A DNA stretch of 64,000 bases from Thermococcus sp. GTDB taxonomy: Archaea; Methanobacteriota_B; Thermococci; Thermococcales; Thermococcaceae. The notes beneath the pieces are model-generated. The model did not search any database and had not been told where the DNA came from. It saw nothing but the letters and a program-made list of their open reading frames with translations. The translations under genes were made by a program, and so were the position numbers. Shown piece after piece: positions 26,568-35,703 of this stretch; within the stretch, counting starts at the first letter, position 1; each line of letters begins with the position of its first letter. The stretch covers positions 1 through 64,000 of the forward strand of contig NZ_JACDNS010000009.1 in NCBI RefSeq assembly GCF_017656495.1. Reading direction: 5' to 3'.

Positions 26568-26589
26568 GAGAATGATTCTAATCAGAATC
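26559..26589 (-). promoter_or_regulatory. Tandem dyads over the start of the DUF234 ATPase gene
   Basis: Two overlapping dyads of the form GATTCT-N4-AGAAT occur in tandem (26559-26574 and 26574-26589), 15 bases apart. The first contains the perfect 14-bp palindrome ATTCTCATGAGAAT, whose centre includes the start codon. TTAAAAAG on the minus strand just upstream (about 26590-26600) is the TATA box. A bound protein would block both polymerase and ribosome loading. Confidence 0.65.
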
Positions 26590-26671
26590 TTTTTAAGGAT
26601 TTCGGTTGGAAAGATGTTAAAGTTGATTTAGTGAAAAAATAATAAAGAACCTTAGATAGAGAAAAACAAAT

Positions 26672-27961
26672 TCAAAGCAGGTGCTTCTCTTTTATGAATT
26701 CTTGGCTTTGCCATTCCCCACTTCTTGTTTTCAGCTCAATCATATGGGCAACTTGCTCTGCCTTTCTCTTTGCAACCTGCACATCTCTGTCCCAGGCTAA
26801 AGCCACTCCTAATCTCCTTCCTTTGTACGCTGAAGGCTTTCCGAATAATCTCACAGTTGTATTCGGAATGTTCAAAGCCTTAAAGATACCTCTGAACTTT
26901 GGAGCATAACCTTCTTGATTTGCAAGAATGACGTGCGTTGCTGCTGGAGTTAGGATTGGGAATTTCCTAATACCATTCTCTTCAATAGCTGGAATTGGCA
27001 GGCCTAAAACCGCTCTAACGTGAAGACCGAACTCTGAGAATCCAGTCGGATGAGAGGCCAAAGTAACCATTCCAGTATCGTGAGGCCTTGGTGAAACTTC
27101 ATTCGCCCATACCTTGTCGCCTTTAACGAACATCTCAACCCCGAATAAACCTAAGCCTCCAAGAACGTCTGTTATTTTCTTTGCAATTTCATAGACTTTT
27201 CTCTCGGCTTTCTCACTTATTTCAGCAGGCTGCCAGCTTGAGTGGTAGTCCCCTTTAATCTGATAATGACCCACGGGCTTTGGAAAAGTAGTGACAACTT
27301 TGCCATTTTCATCTAAGTGCCTCACAGCCAATTCCGTTATCTCAACCTCAAAATCTATGTGCTCTTCAACGATAATTTTATCGGCACTCCCACGAGCTTT
27401 CTTCTTCGCCTCTTCCCATGCCTTTGGGACATCTTCTGGACCCTTGACAAAATATGAACCCTTTCCGCTTGAGCTCATTATTGCCTTTGTGTGGCAGGGA
27501 TAACCAATCTTTTCACATGCATCGTAGAGCTCATCCAAAGTCGTGGCATACATATATCTTGATGTTGGAACTTTTGCTTCTTTAGCAAGTGTCTCCCTTG
27601 TTCTTTCTCTATGCATGGCAATCCAAGTTGCTTTTGCATTTGGAACAACAAAATAACCTTCTTTTTCAAATTCAAAAAGTGCATCAAGGTTTATTGCTTC
27701 AATCTCCGGGATTATTGCATCGGGCTTTTCCCTCTCAACGACGCTCCACAGGAAGTCTTTGTCTTTCATATTTCCAACATAACTTTTGTGAGCCACCTGC
27801 ATGGCTGGGGCATTGGGATATCTGTCCACCGCAATTACTTCAATTCCCAACCTTTGGGCCTCGATGGCAATTTCTTTTCCCAATTCACCGCTTCCAAGGA
27901 GAAGAATCTTAACAGCAGAGTCTGTTAAGGGAGTTCCAATTTCATCTCTAGTTCCAGCCAT
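26672..27961 (-). CDS. purT: Formate-dependent phosphoribosylglycinamide formyltransferase
   Basis: This 429-residue ATP-grasp enzyme formylates GAR using formate and ATP, and stands in for folate-dependent PurN. Seen are ILLLGSGELGKE, DRYPNAPAMQVAH, SSSGKGS (ATP lid), EVSPRPHDTGMVT near 290 and HVILA. I choose ATG 27961 with GGTGGTG upstream. The longer frame contains the AT-rich promoter and is not coding. It is divergent from purM. Confidence 0.96.
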   Translation of the reverse strand: MAGTRDEIGTPLTDSAVKILLLGSGELGKEIAIEAQRLGIEVIAVDRYPNAPAMQVAHKSYVGNMKDKDFLWSVVEREKPDAIIPEIEAINLDALFEFEKEGYFVVPNAKATWIAMHRERTRETLAKEAKVPTSRYMYATTLDELYDACEKIGYPCHTKAIMSSSGKGSYFVKGPEDVPKAWEEAKKKARGSADKIIVEEHIDFEVEITELAVRHLDENGKVVTTFPKPVGHYQIKGDYHSSWQPAEISEKAERKVYEIAKKITDVLGGLGLFGVEMFVKGDKVWANEVSPRPHDTGMVTLASHPTGFSEFGLHVRAVLGLPIPAIEENGIRKFPILTPAATHVILANQEGYAPKFRGIFKALNIPNTTVRLFGKPSAYKGRRLGVALAWDRDVQVAKRKAEQVAHMIELKTRSGEWQSQEFIKEKHLL

Positions 27962-27980
27962 ATGCACCACCCAAAATATT

Positions 27981-27994
27981 GACGTTATTATGTT
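27981..27994. promoter_or_regulatory. Weak purine dyad near purT
   Basis: On the minus strand this reads AACATAATAACGTC, matching one arm of the AACAT-N4-ATGTT motif fully and the other partly. It lies within the purT leader or promoter. Confidence 0.35.
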
Positions 27995-28023
27995 AAAATT
28001 GAGCATGTATTTAAGCATTTTTA

Positions 28024-28037
28024 AACATAAAAATGAT
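28024..28037. promoter_or_regulatory. Purine dyad between purT and purM
   Basis: AACATAAAAATGAT differs at one base from the perfect motif. It sits directly upstream of the purM TATA-like AAATTTTTAAAC (about 28039-28050). Confidence 0.5.
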
Positions 28038-28080
28038 AAAATTTTTAAACTGATTTTCCTATTCTTTTTTGGTGGTACAA

Positions 28081-29085
28081 ATGCTCACATATGCACAAGC
28101 CGGGGTGGATGAAGAAAAAACACAAAGAGCACTAAAGAGCATAATTTCACTCGCAAGAGCAACCTTCAAATTAAGGGAAGGAAAAATAGGAGTGCCTGTT
28201 AAAGATATCGGTCATTATGCTGCATTGATTGATTTTGAAAACTTCTATTTAGCGATGACCACTGATGGAGTGGGCACAAAAATTCTTGTGGCTGAGGCTG
28301 TTGGGAAATTTGACACAATTGGAATTGATATGATCGCAATGAACGTAAACGACTTAATCTGTGTTGGAGCTGAGCCCGTAGCTTTGGTTGATTACCTAGC
28401 TGTGAGGGAACCCAATGATAAAATTTTCGAAGAGATAGCTAAAGGTCTCTACGAGGGAGCTAAACAAAGTGGAATTGCAATTGTAGGCGGCGAGACCGCT
28501 GTAATGCCCGATCTAATCAACGGATTTGACTTGGCGGGTACTGCTATTGGAATCGTTGAAAAGGGCAAAGTCATCACAGGAGAAAAAATCAAACCAGGAG
28601 ATGCTGTCATTGGTATTGAAAGCTCTGGGATTCACTCCAATGGTCTAACTCTCGCAAGAAAGCTTTTAATTCCAAAGTATGGGCTTGAATACGAGTTTGA
28701 AGGCAAAAAGCTGTGGGAGCATTTGCTTGAGCCAACGAGGATTTATGTGAAGCCAATTTTAGAGCTTTTAGAAAAAGTAGAAGTTAAGGGGTTAGCCCAC
28801 ATAACTGGTGGAGGACTTTTAAACCTAAAGAGGCTCACAAAATATGGGTTTTCCCTTGAAATGCCACCAATTAGTGGGATTTTTAAATTAATATACGAAA
28901 ATGGTGTTCCTTTAGAGGAAATGTTTAAGGTTTTTAATATGGGGATTGGTTTTGTGGTGATAGTTTCACAAGAAGAGAAGAAAGAGGCATTGCAAATTCT
29001 CAACAGATATTACCCAGCATATGAAATTGGACGAGTTATAAAAAACTCCAAGATAGAAATTCAGAATTATAAAATAACAATGTGA
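28081..29085 (+). CDS. purM: Phosphoribosylformylglycinamidine cyclo-ligase (AIR synthase)
   Basis: The 334-residue protein closes the imidazole ring to form AIR. PurM motifs are TDGVGTK near the N-terminus, [19 protein letters not shown] and the C-terminal HITGGGL. AIR feeds both PurE here and ThiC (41096-42385). ATG 28081 is used, with GGTGGT 6 bases upstream; an in-frame TTG at 28069 precedes the RBS. Confidence 0.96.
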   Translation: MLTYAQAGVDEEKTQRALKSIISLARATFKLREGKIGVPVKDIGHYAALIDFENFYLAMTTDGVGTKILVAEAVGKFDTIGIDMIAMNVNDLICVGAEPVALVDYLAVREPNDKIFEEIAKGLYEGAKQSGIAIVGGETAVMPDLINGFDLAGTAIGIVEKGKVITGEKIKPGDAVIGIESSGIHSNGLTLARKLLIPKYGLEYEFEGKKLWEHLLEPTRIYVKPILELLEKVEVKGLAHITGGGLLNLKRLTKYGFSLEMPPISGIFKLIYENGVPLEEMFKVFNMGIGFVVIVSQEEKKEALQILNRYYPAYEIGRVIKNSKIEIQNYKITM

Positions 29086-29136
29086 AGCAAGAATTTATAT
29101 ATTTATCACTCATAGTCTAAAATAGTGGTGGAGGAG

Positions 29137-30225
29137 ATGAACCCCTCATTGCTAATTATCGGACAATGGATAAACACGTCAGCCAAACTAACAGCATCTA
29201 TTGCGTTGGTTTATGCATATATCCAACACAGAAGGAAGTTTACAGTATTCTGGTCCCTGGCTTTTCTTGTGGATGCATTTTCCATACTCTCCGATTTTGT
29301 AAGCAAACAATATGGGCTAGTTTTATTCCAAGCTTTTGCTGTTTCATTGCTGTTTTATGGGGCCTTTATTATACTGGAAGAGGAAGGCATTCAACTATTC
29401 CCCTTATCTTATAAATACATTAGTGGTCTGTCTCCTATTGTCTTGACTCTCTATATAATTGCATATTACATCTTTAGAGGAAATACTACCGATACTTTTT
29501 CAGAGATAGTGTTGATGTATGGAATAGCAGGATTTTTCTATTTTTTCACTGGAGTTTTGCTTTTCAGTCTTAGTGAGATATATTCAAAAAAGGGGACATG
29601 CTTAGCCATCATCTTCATGTTGTATGGTCTTCATAAAATGGATTACCCGTTTTTAAGGCCTGTAAAATGGTTTGCTCCAATAGGTTTTCTATTAGGTGCC
29701 ATAGTTATAGTCCTTGAGGTCGTGCTGATACTGCTCATAATATCTTCTGATGAATTCAAGAAACTCAACAAAGCAGTCGAAGAGGTGGAAATTGAAAGCG
29801 GAATTTTAGTTATCGATCCCAAAGAGTACCAAAAGGTCAAGGAAAAACTAAAAGAGGTCCCAGTCTTAGCTTTTCTAAGGAATATAAAGAATGTTCCTGA
29901 GAACTGGGAAGTTTATTTCATAACAAAAATTCCCGAACCCAAGAGCATTTCCCCCACAGAGTTGGAAAAAATTGTTGAAATTTCCCACAGATACTTAATA
30001 GAGGCAGAGAGAAAAGGTATCAAAGGAATAATTCTTCTTGACTGCCTTGAATATCTTTGGACCTATAATGAGTTCACATCCCTTGCAAAGTTCCTCACTG
30101 CACTTAAGGATTATGTGATCATCCATGAAGGTACCCTAATTCTAATTACTGAAGAGGCTGCATGGGAAGAAAAAGAATGGAACATGCTTAAAAGACTCTT
30201 AGAGTTTAAAAAGCAAATGATTTAG
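29137..30225 (+). CDS. Multi-pass membrane protein with C-terminal DUF835 domain
   Basis: About six hydrophobic segments fill residues 5-210 (for example ASIALVYAY, VLLFQAF-like, YISGLSPIVLTLYII, VIVLEVVLILLII). A soluble cytoplasmic domain follows, with the DUF835 pattern (VPVLAFLRNI, WEVYFITKIPEP, GIILLDCLEYLWTYNEF). DUF835 is a RecA-like domain without a known activity and is common in Thermococcales. ATG 29137 is preferred over GTG 29125, because GGTGGAGG then serves as RBS. TTTATATATTT at about 29094-29104 is a likely TATA box. It lies between purM and purC but has no obvious purine link. Confidence 0.8.
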   Translation: MNPSLLIIGQWINTSAKLTASIALVYAYIQHRRKFTVFWSLAFLVDAFSILSDFVSKQYGLVLFQAFAVSLLFYGAFIILEEEGIQLFPLSYKYISGLSPIVLTLYIIAYYIFRGNTTDTFSEIVLMYGIAGFFYFFTGVLLFSLSEIYSKKGTCLAIIFMLYGLHKMDYPFLRPVKWFAPIGFLLGAIVIVLEVVLILLIISSDEFKKLNKAVEEVEIESGILVIDPKEYQKVKEKLKEVPVLAFLRNIKNVPENWEVYFITKIPEPKSISPTELEKIVEISHRYLIEAERKGIKGIILLDCLEYLWTYNEFTSLAKFLTALKDYVIIHEGTLILITEEAAWEEKEWNMLKRLLEFKKQMI

Positions 30226-30260
30226 TGAAAAATTGTTAAAAAAATTAAAGAACCTGCGCT

Positions 30261-30947
30261 CTATGAAAGGCGTTCATAAAGTTCTTCATAGGCTGAAATC
30301 AAGTCTCCTTTATCAAAGCGAAAAACATCTTTATCTAGGCTTCTTTTTGTCTCTGCATCCCAAAATCTACATGTATCTGGACTAATTTCATCAGCTAAAA
30401 CTATTTCCCCTTTAGCATTTTTGCCAAATTCAAGCTTAAAATCAACAAGTAAAATTCCCCTTTCTTTGAAGTATTCTCTGAGGACTTCATTTACTTTAAG
30501 TGCAATTTTTTCCATTTCTTTAATTTCCTCCTCACTAACTCCAAGAATCTTAGCGTGATAATAGTTTATCATCGGATCTCCAAGCTCATCACTTTTGTAA
30601 TAAAGCTCAACAATTGGCTCTTTTAACTCTGTTCCCTCTTTTAATGGAAGCCTTTTCTTTAAGCTACCAGCAACAATATTTCTAACAACAACTTCAATTG
30701 GATACATTTCCAATTTTTCCACAATTAGCTTGTTGTCTCCAGCAATGCCAATGAAGTGTGTCTTAATACCATGCTCCTCTAAAAGCTTGAACATTTTTGC
30801 TGAAATCTGAGCATTGAGCCAACCTTTTCCTTTGAATTGTGCTTTTTTCTTACCATCAAAAGCTGTTGCATCGTCTTTAAACTCCATCAAATACTTCCCC
30901 TCATCCAAAGGGATCATTTTCTTGGCTTTTCCTTCGTAGATCTCCAT
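30261..30947 (-). CDS. purC: SAICAR synthase (canonical copy)
   Basis: The 228-residue enzyme condenses CAIR with aspartate. Family motifs are YEGKAKKM at the N-terminus, DDATAFDGKKKAQF, EVVVRNIVAGS, DFKLEFGK and DEISPDTCRFWD. The last matches the PROSITE-type PurC signature, unlike the paralog at 40437. ATG 30947 follows GGTGAAG. The leader shares 27 bases with purD. It is divergent from purF with a shared dyad between them. Confidence 0.96.
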   Translation of the reverse strand: MEIYEGKAKKMIPLDEGKYLMEFKDDATAFDGKKKAQFKGKGWLNAQISAKMFKLLEEHGIKTHFIGIAGDNKLIVEKLEMYPIEVVVRNIVAGSLKKRLPLKEGTELKEPIVELYYKSDELGDPMINYYHAKILGVSEEEIKEMEKIALKVNEVLREYFKERGILLVDFKLEFGKNAKGEIVLADEISPDTCRFWDAETKRSLDKDVFRFDKGDLISAYEELYERLS

Positions 30948-30948
30948 G

Positions 30949-30975
30949 ATCTTCACCAAAAATTTGTTAAAATTT
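30949..30975 (-). repeat. 27-base leader repeat, copy at purC
   Basis: It is identical to 24788-24814 at purD, spanning the RBS and the stretch TTTTAACAAATTTTTGG. The TATA-like TTTAAATTATAAA (30970-30983) overlaps its distal end, so the repeat probably covers the start site and whole leader. Confidence 0.7.
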
Positions 30976-30996
30976 ATAATTTAAAAGCCTTTTTTA

Positions 30997-31010
30997 GACA
31001 AATTCCTGTC
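30997..31010. promoter_or_regulatory. Purine dyad between purC and purF
   Basis: GACAAATTCCTGTC is a GACA-N6-TGTC inverted repeat with the same ACA-N6-TGT geometry as the sites at purL, purD/purE and guaA, but a different centre. A TATA box for purF (GTTTTTAAGC) follows at about 31025-31034. Confidence 0.5.
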
Positions 31011-31101
31011 AAACATAGAGCAAAGTTTTTAAGCATGTGAATGTAAAGTTCCAGTGGAAATAAAGCTCTCTTTAACTATTACTTGTTAAGATGGTGGTCA
31101 T

Positions 31102-32430
31102 ATGAAGGAGAAGTGCGGAGTATTTGCAGCAAAAACAGAGAATGCAAATCGAAAAGCATACTATGCACTTCTCGCTTTGCAACACAGGGGTCAAGAAAGT
31201 GCAGGAATTAGCGTTTGGAGAAATAAAATAAGAACATACAAGGGGCTGGGTCTTGTAGCTGAAGTTTTTAGGGGACACATTTTGAATAAGCTGAGATCAA
31301 ATATCTCTATTGGACATGTAAGATACTCAACTTTTGGCGGATTAAATGAAGCTCATCCCCTTGAAGTTGAATGCTGTGGGAAAAGACTTGCCTTGGTTCA
31401 TAATGGAACTTTAACTAATTATCTGCCGTTAAGGAGAAAGTATGGAGGGGAATTTAAATTTAAAACAAGCATCGATAGCGAGCTTTTGGGATTAATTTTT
31501 CTCAAAAACTATTCCGAGACAAAGGATGAATTTGAAGCCATGAGAATGCTTTTTAATGAAGTCAAAGGAGCGTATTCTTTGGCTTTTCTGTTTGATGGGA
31601 AAATTTTAGTTGCCAGAGATCCCTTAGGTTTCAGACCCCTAACATTTGGAACTGGGGATGGATATTATTTTGCCTCTGAAGATTCAGCACTAAGAATGTT
31701 TGATGTCGAAACAAGAGATGTAAAACCAGGAGAGGTTTTTGTTGTCTCAGATGACGTTGAAAGTAAAATTTTGGTTAAAGAGAAACATGCCCACTGTGTT
31801 TTTGAGTTTATTTATTTTGCTCGTCCAGACAGCGTTATTGAGGGGAAAACCGTCTACAAAGCAAGGGTTGAAATGGGAAAGCAACTAGCAAGAGAAAACA
31901 ACATCACTGCAGATGTTGTCATAGCAGTTCCAGATTCGGGGAGAGCCGCAGCAATAGGCTATTCCATGGAAAGCGGAATTCCATATGAAGAAGGCTTAAT
32001 AAAGAACAGATACATCGGTAGGACATTCATAATGCCAACTCAATTTGAGAGGGATTTTAAAGTTAGGCTCAAGCTCTCTCCAGTTAAGGAAGTCATCAAG
32101 GGTAAGAGGATAATTTTGATTGATGATTCAATTGTAAGGGGCACCACAATGAAGAGAATAGTTGCAATGCTTAAAAAAGCAGGAGCAAAAGAAGTTCATG
32201 TCAGAATAGCATCGCCGCCGATAAGATACCCCTGCTATATGGGAATTGACATCCCAACACGACACGAGCTTATTGCCTCTTGGAAGAGCATTGAGGAGAT
32301 AGGAAAAGAGATTGGGGCAGATTCCTTAAGATATTTGAGCATCAAAGGATTAATAAAAGCAGTTGGGCTAGATGACTTATGCTTAGCTTGTTTAAATGGC
32401 ATTTATCCAGAATGGACTTTTGAATTTTAG
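31102..32430 (+). CDS. purF: Amidophosphoribosyltransferase
   Basis: This 442-residue enzyme commits PRPP to purine synthesis using glutamine. The N-terminal nucleophile cysteine is C5, so a four-residue propeptide is removed. The PRPP loop is [12 protein letters not shown] near 345. Cysteines in HCVFEF, YPCYMG and CLACLNG match the [4Fe-4S]-type PurF of Bacillus rather than the E. coli type. GGTGGT precedes the ATG. It is divergent from purC. Confidence 0.97.
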   Translation: MKEKCGVFAAKTENANRKAYYALLALQHRGQESAGISVWRNKIRTYKGLGLVAEVFRGHILNKLRSNISIGHVRYSTFGGLNEAHPLEVECCGKRLALVHNGTLTNYLPLRRKYGGEFKFKTSIDSELLGLIFLKNYSETKDEFEAMRMLFNEVKGAYSLAFLFDGKILVARDPLGFRPLTFGTGDGYYFASEDSALRMFDVETRDVKPGEVFVVSDDVESKILVKEKHAHCVFEFIYFARPDSVIEGKTVYKARVEMGKQLARENNITADVVIAVPDSGRAAAIGYSMESGIPYEEGLIKNRYIGRTFIMPTQFERDFKVRLKLSPVKEVIKGKRIILIDDSIVRGTTMKRIVAMLKKAGAKEVHVRIASPPIRYPCYMGIDIPTRHELIASWKSIEEIGKEIGADSLRYLSIKGLIKAVGLDDLCLACLNGIYPEWTFEF

Positions 32431-32465
32431 GTCATGAGTTTACCAAAAAGCTTTAAGATGAAACT

Positions 32466-32481
32466 CCGAACATTTGTTCGG
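32466..32481 (+). promoter_or_regulatory. Operator-like dyad at the nadB start
   Basis: CCGAAC-ATTT-GTTCGG is a perfect 6-bp inverted repeat. A TATA-like CTTTAAGA lies at about 32451-32458 and the GTG start at 32490, so the dyad covers the likely transcription start and touches the RBS GGGGAG. That position favours repression of the nad operon. Confidence 0.6.
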
Positions 32482-32489
32482 GGAGAATT

Positions 32490-33875
32490 GTGAAAATAGG
32501 AATAGTTGGAAATGGAATAGCGGGATTAATAGCAGCTATATCACTTGCGAAAAAGGGATTTGATGTTTACATGATTGGAAAAAGCATAACAAAGACGAAC
32601 TCTTATTTAGCTCAAGCTGGAGTGGCATTTCCAGTCTTAAAAGGCGACTCTATAAAAGCTCACGTTTTCGATACAATAAGAGCAGGTAGATATCTAAACG
32701 ACGAAGAAATTGTTTGGAGTGTTATTTCAAGGTCAAGCGAAGCTTACGATTTTTTGTTCTCACTTGGATTGAAATTCGAGAGGAATGAAGTTGAAGGAGG
32801 GCACAGCTTCCCGAGGGTTTTCACTATCAAAAATGAGACTGGGAAGCACATAACAAGGATACTTTACACACGGGCTAAAGAGTTAGGCGTTCACTTTATC
32901 AAAGGACTTGCAGAATCATTAGCCATTGAAAATAGAAGGTGTTACGGGGTGTTTCTTGACGGTGATCTCTTAAGATTCGATGCAACAGTTTTAGCAATTG
33001 GTGGCTACACCGCATTGTTCAAATACACAGCCGGTTCCCCACTTAATCTCGGTACGTTAATTGGAGACGCAGTTATGAAGGGAGCTTTAGCAAGGGATTT
33101 AGAATTTCTTCAGTTTCATCCTACTGGATTCATTGGAAAAAATGGAGTAAAGCTCATAAGCGAAGCAGTAAGGGGAGCTGGAGCTAAGTTAGTCAATTCA
33201 GATGGAGAAAGGTTTGTCAATGAGCTTGAACCAAGAGACATCGTTGCAAGAGCAATTTATATGCAAATGCAAGAAGGAAAAGAGGTTTATTTAGATGCTA
33301 CCTATATAGAGGACTTCAAATTGAGATTTCCTCAGATATATGTATTTCTCAAGCAAGAAGGCATAAAACCCGAAAAAGACTTAATACCAGTCTCTCCGAT
33401 AGCTCACTATTCAATTGGCGGCTTAAGTGTTGATACTTATTACAGGACAAACATAAAAGGCTTGTATGCTATTGGAGAAGCAGCCGACAATGGTTTTCAT
33501 GGTGCAAACAGATTGGCAAGCAATTCGCTCTTAGAGTGCATTGTGAGTGGTCTTGAAGTTGCAAGAACCATTTTTAGGGAGAGACCAAAGCTTAGAGAAA
33601 ATACAGAGCCAGCAAACACTGCTCAAGAAGCGGGAGATATAGAGCAGATTAAGGAGGTACTTTGGAAGCATGCGGGAATCGTGAGAAGCAGAGAGGGGCT
33701 CAAAGATGGAATTAGAAAGCTTGAAAATATTGAAGCAGATAAGAGAATCAAATGCCTTGCAAAGGGCATTTTAGAGAGTGCTCTCTGGAGAGAGGAGAGC
33801 AGAGGTGTACATTATAGGGTAGATTTTCCGTTCATGAGAAAGGAATTTGAAAGACCAAGTTTTTGGAGGTGTTAA
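32490..33875 (+). CDS. nadB: L-aspartate oxidase
   Basis: The 461-residue FAD enzyme oxidises aspartate to iminoaspartate, the first step of de novo NAD synthesis. An N-terminal Rossmann motif [10 protein letters not shown], the SYLAQAGVA segment, [15 protein letters not shown] and ASNSLLEC near 350 match the succinate dehydrogenase/NadB family. Under anaerobic conditions fumarate could serve as acceptor, by analogy with known NadB. It uses GTG start 32490 with GGGGAG upstream. It is first in nadB-nadA-nadC. Confidence 0.95.
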   Translation: MKIGIVGNGIAGLIAAISLAKKGFDVYMIGKSITKTNSYLAQAGVAFPVLKGDSIKAHVFDTIRAGRYLNDEEIVWSVISRSSEAYDFLFSLGLKFERNEVEGGHSFPRVFTIKNETGKHITRILYTRAKELGVHFIKGLAESLAIENRRCYGVFLDGDLLRFDATVLAIGGYTALFKYTAGSPLNLGTLIGDAVMKGALARDLEFLQFHPTGFIGKNGVKLISEAVRGAGAKLVNSDGERFVNELEPRDIVARAIYMQMQEGKEVYLDATYIEDFKLRFPQIYVFLKQEGIKPEKDLIPVSPIAHYSIGGLSVDTYYRTNIKGLYAIGEAADNGFHGANRLASNSLLECIVSGLEVARTIFRERPKLRENTEPANTAQEAGDIEQIKEVLWKHAGIVRSREGLKDGIRKLENIEADKRIKCLAKGILESALWREESRGVHYRVDFPFMRKEFERPSFWRC

Positions 33876-33876
33876 T

Positions 33877-34776
33877 GTGGATTTAGTGGAAGAAATTATT
33901 AAGCTTAAGGAAGAAAAGAACGCGATAATCCTAGCTCATAACTATCAGCTACCTGAGATTCAGGATATAGCCGACTTCATTGGGGACAGTCTCGAATTGG
34001 CAAGAAAAGCTGTAAATGTTGATGCAGACATTATTCTCTTTGCAGGAGTTGATTTCATGGCTGAAACTGCTAAAATATTAAATCCTGACAAAAAAGTTCT
34101 TCTCCCTACCAAAAAAGCCACATGTGCAATGGCAAACATGCTTAAGGTCGAGCACATTCTTGAGGCCAAAAAGAAGTATCCAGATGCTCCCGTTGTCCTC
34201 TATGTAAACACAACTGCAGAGTGCAAAGCTTATGCAGATGTAACGGTAACCTCAGCTAATGCCGCAAAGATAGTGAGCAAGCTCGATGCAGATACGATAA
34301 TATTTGGCCCCGATAACAACCTCGCTTATTATGTCGCAAAGCGCACGAACAAGAGGATAATCCCAATTCCGGAAGGGGGACACTGCTACGTTCACAAGAA
34401 GTTTACACTGGAGGACGTTGAAAGAGCTAGAAAGCTTTATCCAAATGCTAAGCTGATTGTTCATCCCGAGTGTAATCCAGAGATCCAAGAAAAAGCTGAT
34501 CTAATCGCGTCAACTGGTGGAATGGTCAAGAACGCTTGCCTACATAATGAATGGGTTGTGTTTACGGAAAAAGAAATGGTGTATAGACTGCAAAAGCTCT
34601 ATCCAAACAAGAAGTTCTATCCCGCTAATGAAGATGCCTTTTGTATTGGAATGAAAGCCATTACACTTAAGCACATCTATGAATCTCTCAGAGATGAAAA
34701 ATATGAAATTGAAGTTCCTAAGGACATAGCAAAGAGAGCAAGAAAAGCAATAGAGAGAATGCTCGAGCTCAGCTGA
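33877..34776 (+). CDS. nadA: Quinolinate synthase
   Basis: The 299-residue protein condenses iminoaspartate with DHAP to quinolinate on a [4Fe-4S] cluster. With GTG 33877 as start, the cluster ligands fall at C83, C170 and C256, the positions known in Pyrococcus NadA, which supports this start. GGAGGTG lies 5 bases before it. The longer frame from 33847 would overlap nadB by 29 bases and is rejected. It is second in the nad operon, one base after the nadB stop. Confidence 0.96.
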   Translation: MDLVEEIIKLKEEKNAIILAHNYQLPEIQDIADFIGDSLELARKAVNVDADIILFAGVDFMAETAKILNPDKKVLLPTKKATCAMANMLKVEHILEAKKKYPDAPVVLYVNTTAECKAYADVTVTSANAAKIVSKLDADTIIFGPDNNLAYYVAKRTNKRIIPIPEGGHCYVHKKFTLEDVERARKLYPNAKLIVHPECNPEIQEKADLIASTGGMVKNACLHNEWVVFTEKEMVYRLQKLYPNKKFYPANEDAFCIGMKAITLKHIYESLRDEKYEIEVPKDIAKRARKAIERMLELS

Positions 34777-34785
34777 GGTGATCCC

Positions 34786-35616
34786 ATGATTTCCCTCTCA
34801 TACCTTCTTCGCTTTTTGGAAGAGGATGCGCTTTTTGGAGACGTTACGAGTGAAGCTGTAATCCCAGAAGACATGAGAGCTAAAGCCATCATCATAGCAA
34901 AGCAGAGCGGTGTTATAGCTGGTCTTGAGGAGGCAAGGCTTTTATTCGAGTACTTTGGTGTTAAAGTTGAGCAGAAAGTTAAAGATGGCCAAAAAGTGGA
35001 GAAAGGGCAGATTTTAATGGAGTTCGAGGGCAACGCGAGAAAGATCTTGCTCGTTGAGAGAACTGCCCTAAACATCATAGGAAGAATGAGTGGGATAGCG
35101 ACCCAAACGAGAAAGCTCGCTGAAAAAGTTAAAGCCGTTAATCCAAGAGTTAGAGTAGCGGGCACGAGAAAAACCCTCCTAAAACCTCTAGACAAGAAGG
35201 CAATACTCATAGGAGGCGGTGAGCCTCATAGATTCTCCCTAAGTGATGCGATTCTCATAAAGGATAATCATCTTGCTTTGGTCCCTCTCGACGAAGCTAT
35301 CAAAAGAGCGAAGAGCTTCAGCATTTATAAGATTGTTGAAGTTGAAGTTGAAAGCTTAGAAGACGCTTTAAGAGCAGCAAAACTTGGTGCTGATGTTATA
35401 ATGCTCGACAACATGACGCCAAAGCAAGTTGAAGAAACACTCAAGGCTCTAAAGCGTGAAGGTTTAAGAGAAAAAGTGAAAATCGAAGTGAGCGGTGGAA
35501 TAACAGAAGAGAATATTCAAGATTACGCAAAGCTCGATATCGACGTTATAAGTCTTGGAGCCCTTACACATAGTGTGAAAAACTTTGACGTGAGCTTGGA
35601 GATTGTGAGAGATTAA
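34786..35616 (+). CDS. nadC: Nicotinate-nucleotide pyrophosphorylase (carboxylating)
   Basis: This 276-residue QPRTase converts quinolinate and PRPP to nicotinate mononucleotide. Motifs seen are EDALFGDVTSEAV, VERTALN, AGTRKTLL, GGEPHRFSLSDAILIKDNH and LDNMTP. GAGGTGA precedes the ATG. It closes the nadB-nadA-nadC operon, 9 bases after nadA. Confidence 0.96.
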   Translation: MISLSYLLRFLEEDALFGDVTSEAVIPEDMRAKAIIIAKQSGVIAGLEEARLLFEYFGVKVEQKVKDGQKVEKGQILMEFEGNARKILLVERTALNIIGRMSGIATQTRKLAEKVKAVNPRVRVAGTRKTLLKPLDKKAILIGGGEPHRFSLSDAILIKDNHLALVPLDEAIKRAKSFSIYKIVEVEVESLEDALRAAKLGADVIMLDNMTPKQVEETLKALKREGLREKVKIEVSGGITEENIQDYAKLDIDVISLGALTHSVKNFDVSLEIVRD

Positions 35617-35643
35617 ATTTTGCCCTTATTTTTATTTTAGATA

Positions 35644-35682
35644 TGTTCTATTTTTGGAACAAAATTTTTTAAATTTGGAACA
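35644..35682 (+). promoter_or_regulatory. Repeat-rich ribD promoter with GGAACA elements
   Basis: TGTTC (35644-35648) and GAACA (35657-35661) form an inverted repeat. TTGGAACA occurs again at 35675-35682, two helical turns away, flanking a TATA-like TTTTTTAAATTT (35665-35676). ATG 35704 is about 28 bases from the TATA centre and has no RBS, so the mRNA is probably leaderless. The arrangement looks like an operator for the riboflavin operon. Confidence 0.5.
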
Positions 35683-35703
35683 TCTATTGAATTACCGATA
35701 ACT

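Noticed and set aside
26560..26573. Reading the palindrome at the DUF234 gene as a transposon end or restriction target duplication
   Set aside because: There is no matching second end nearby, and its register with the TATA box and ATG fits an operator better.
27962..28018. N-terminal extension of PurT
   Set aside because: The extra 19 residues are encoded by the AT-rich promoter stretch, and GGTGGTG immediately precedes ATG 27961.
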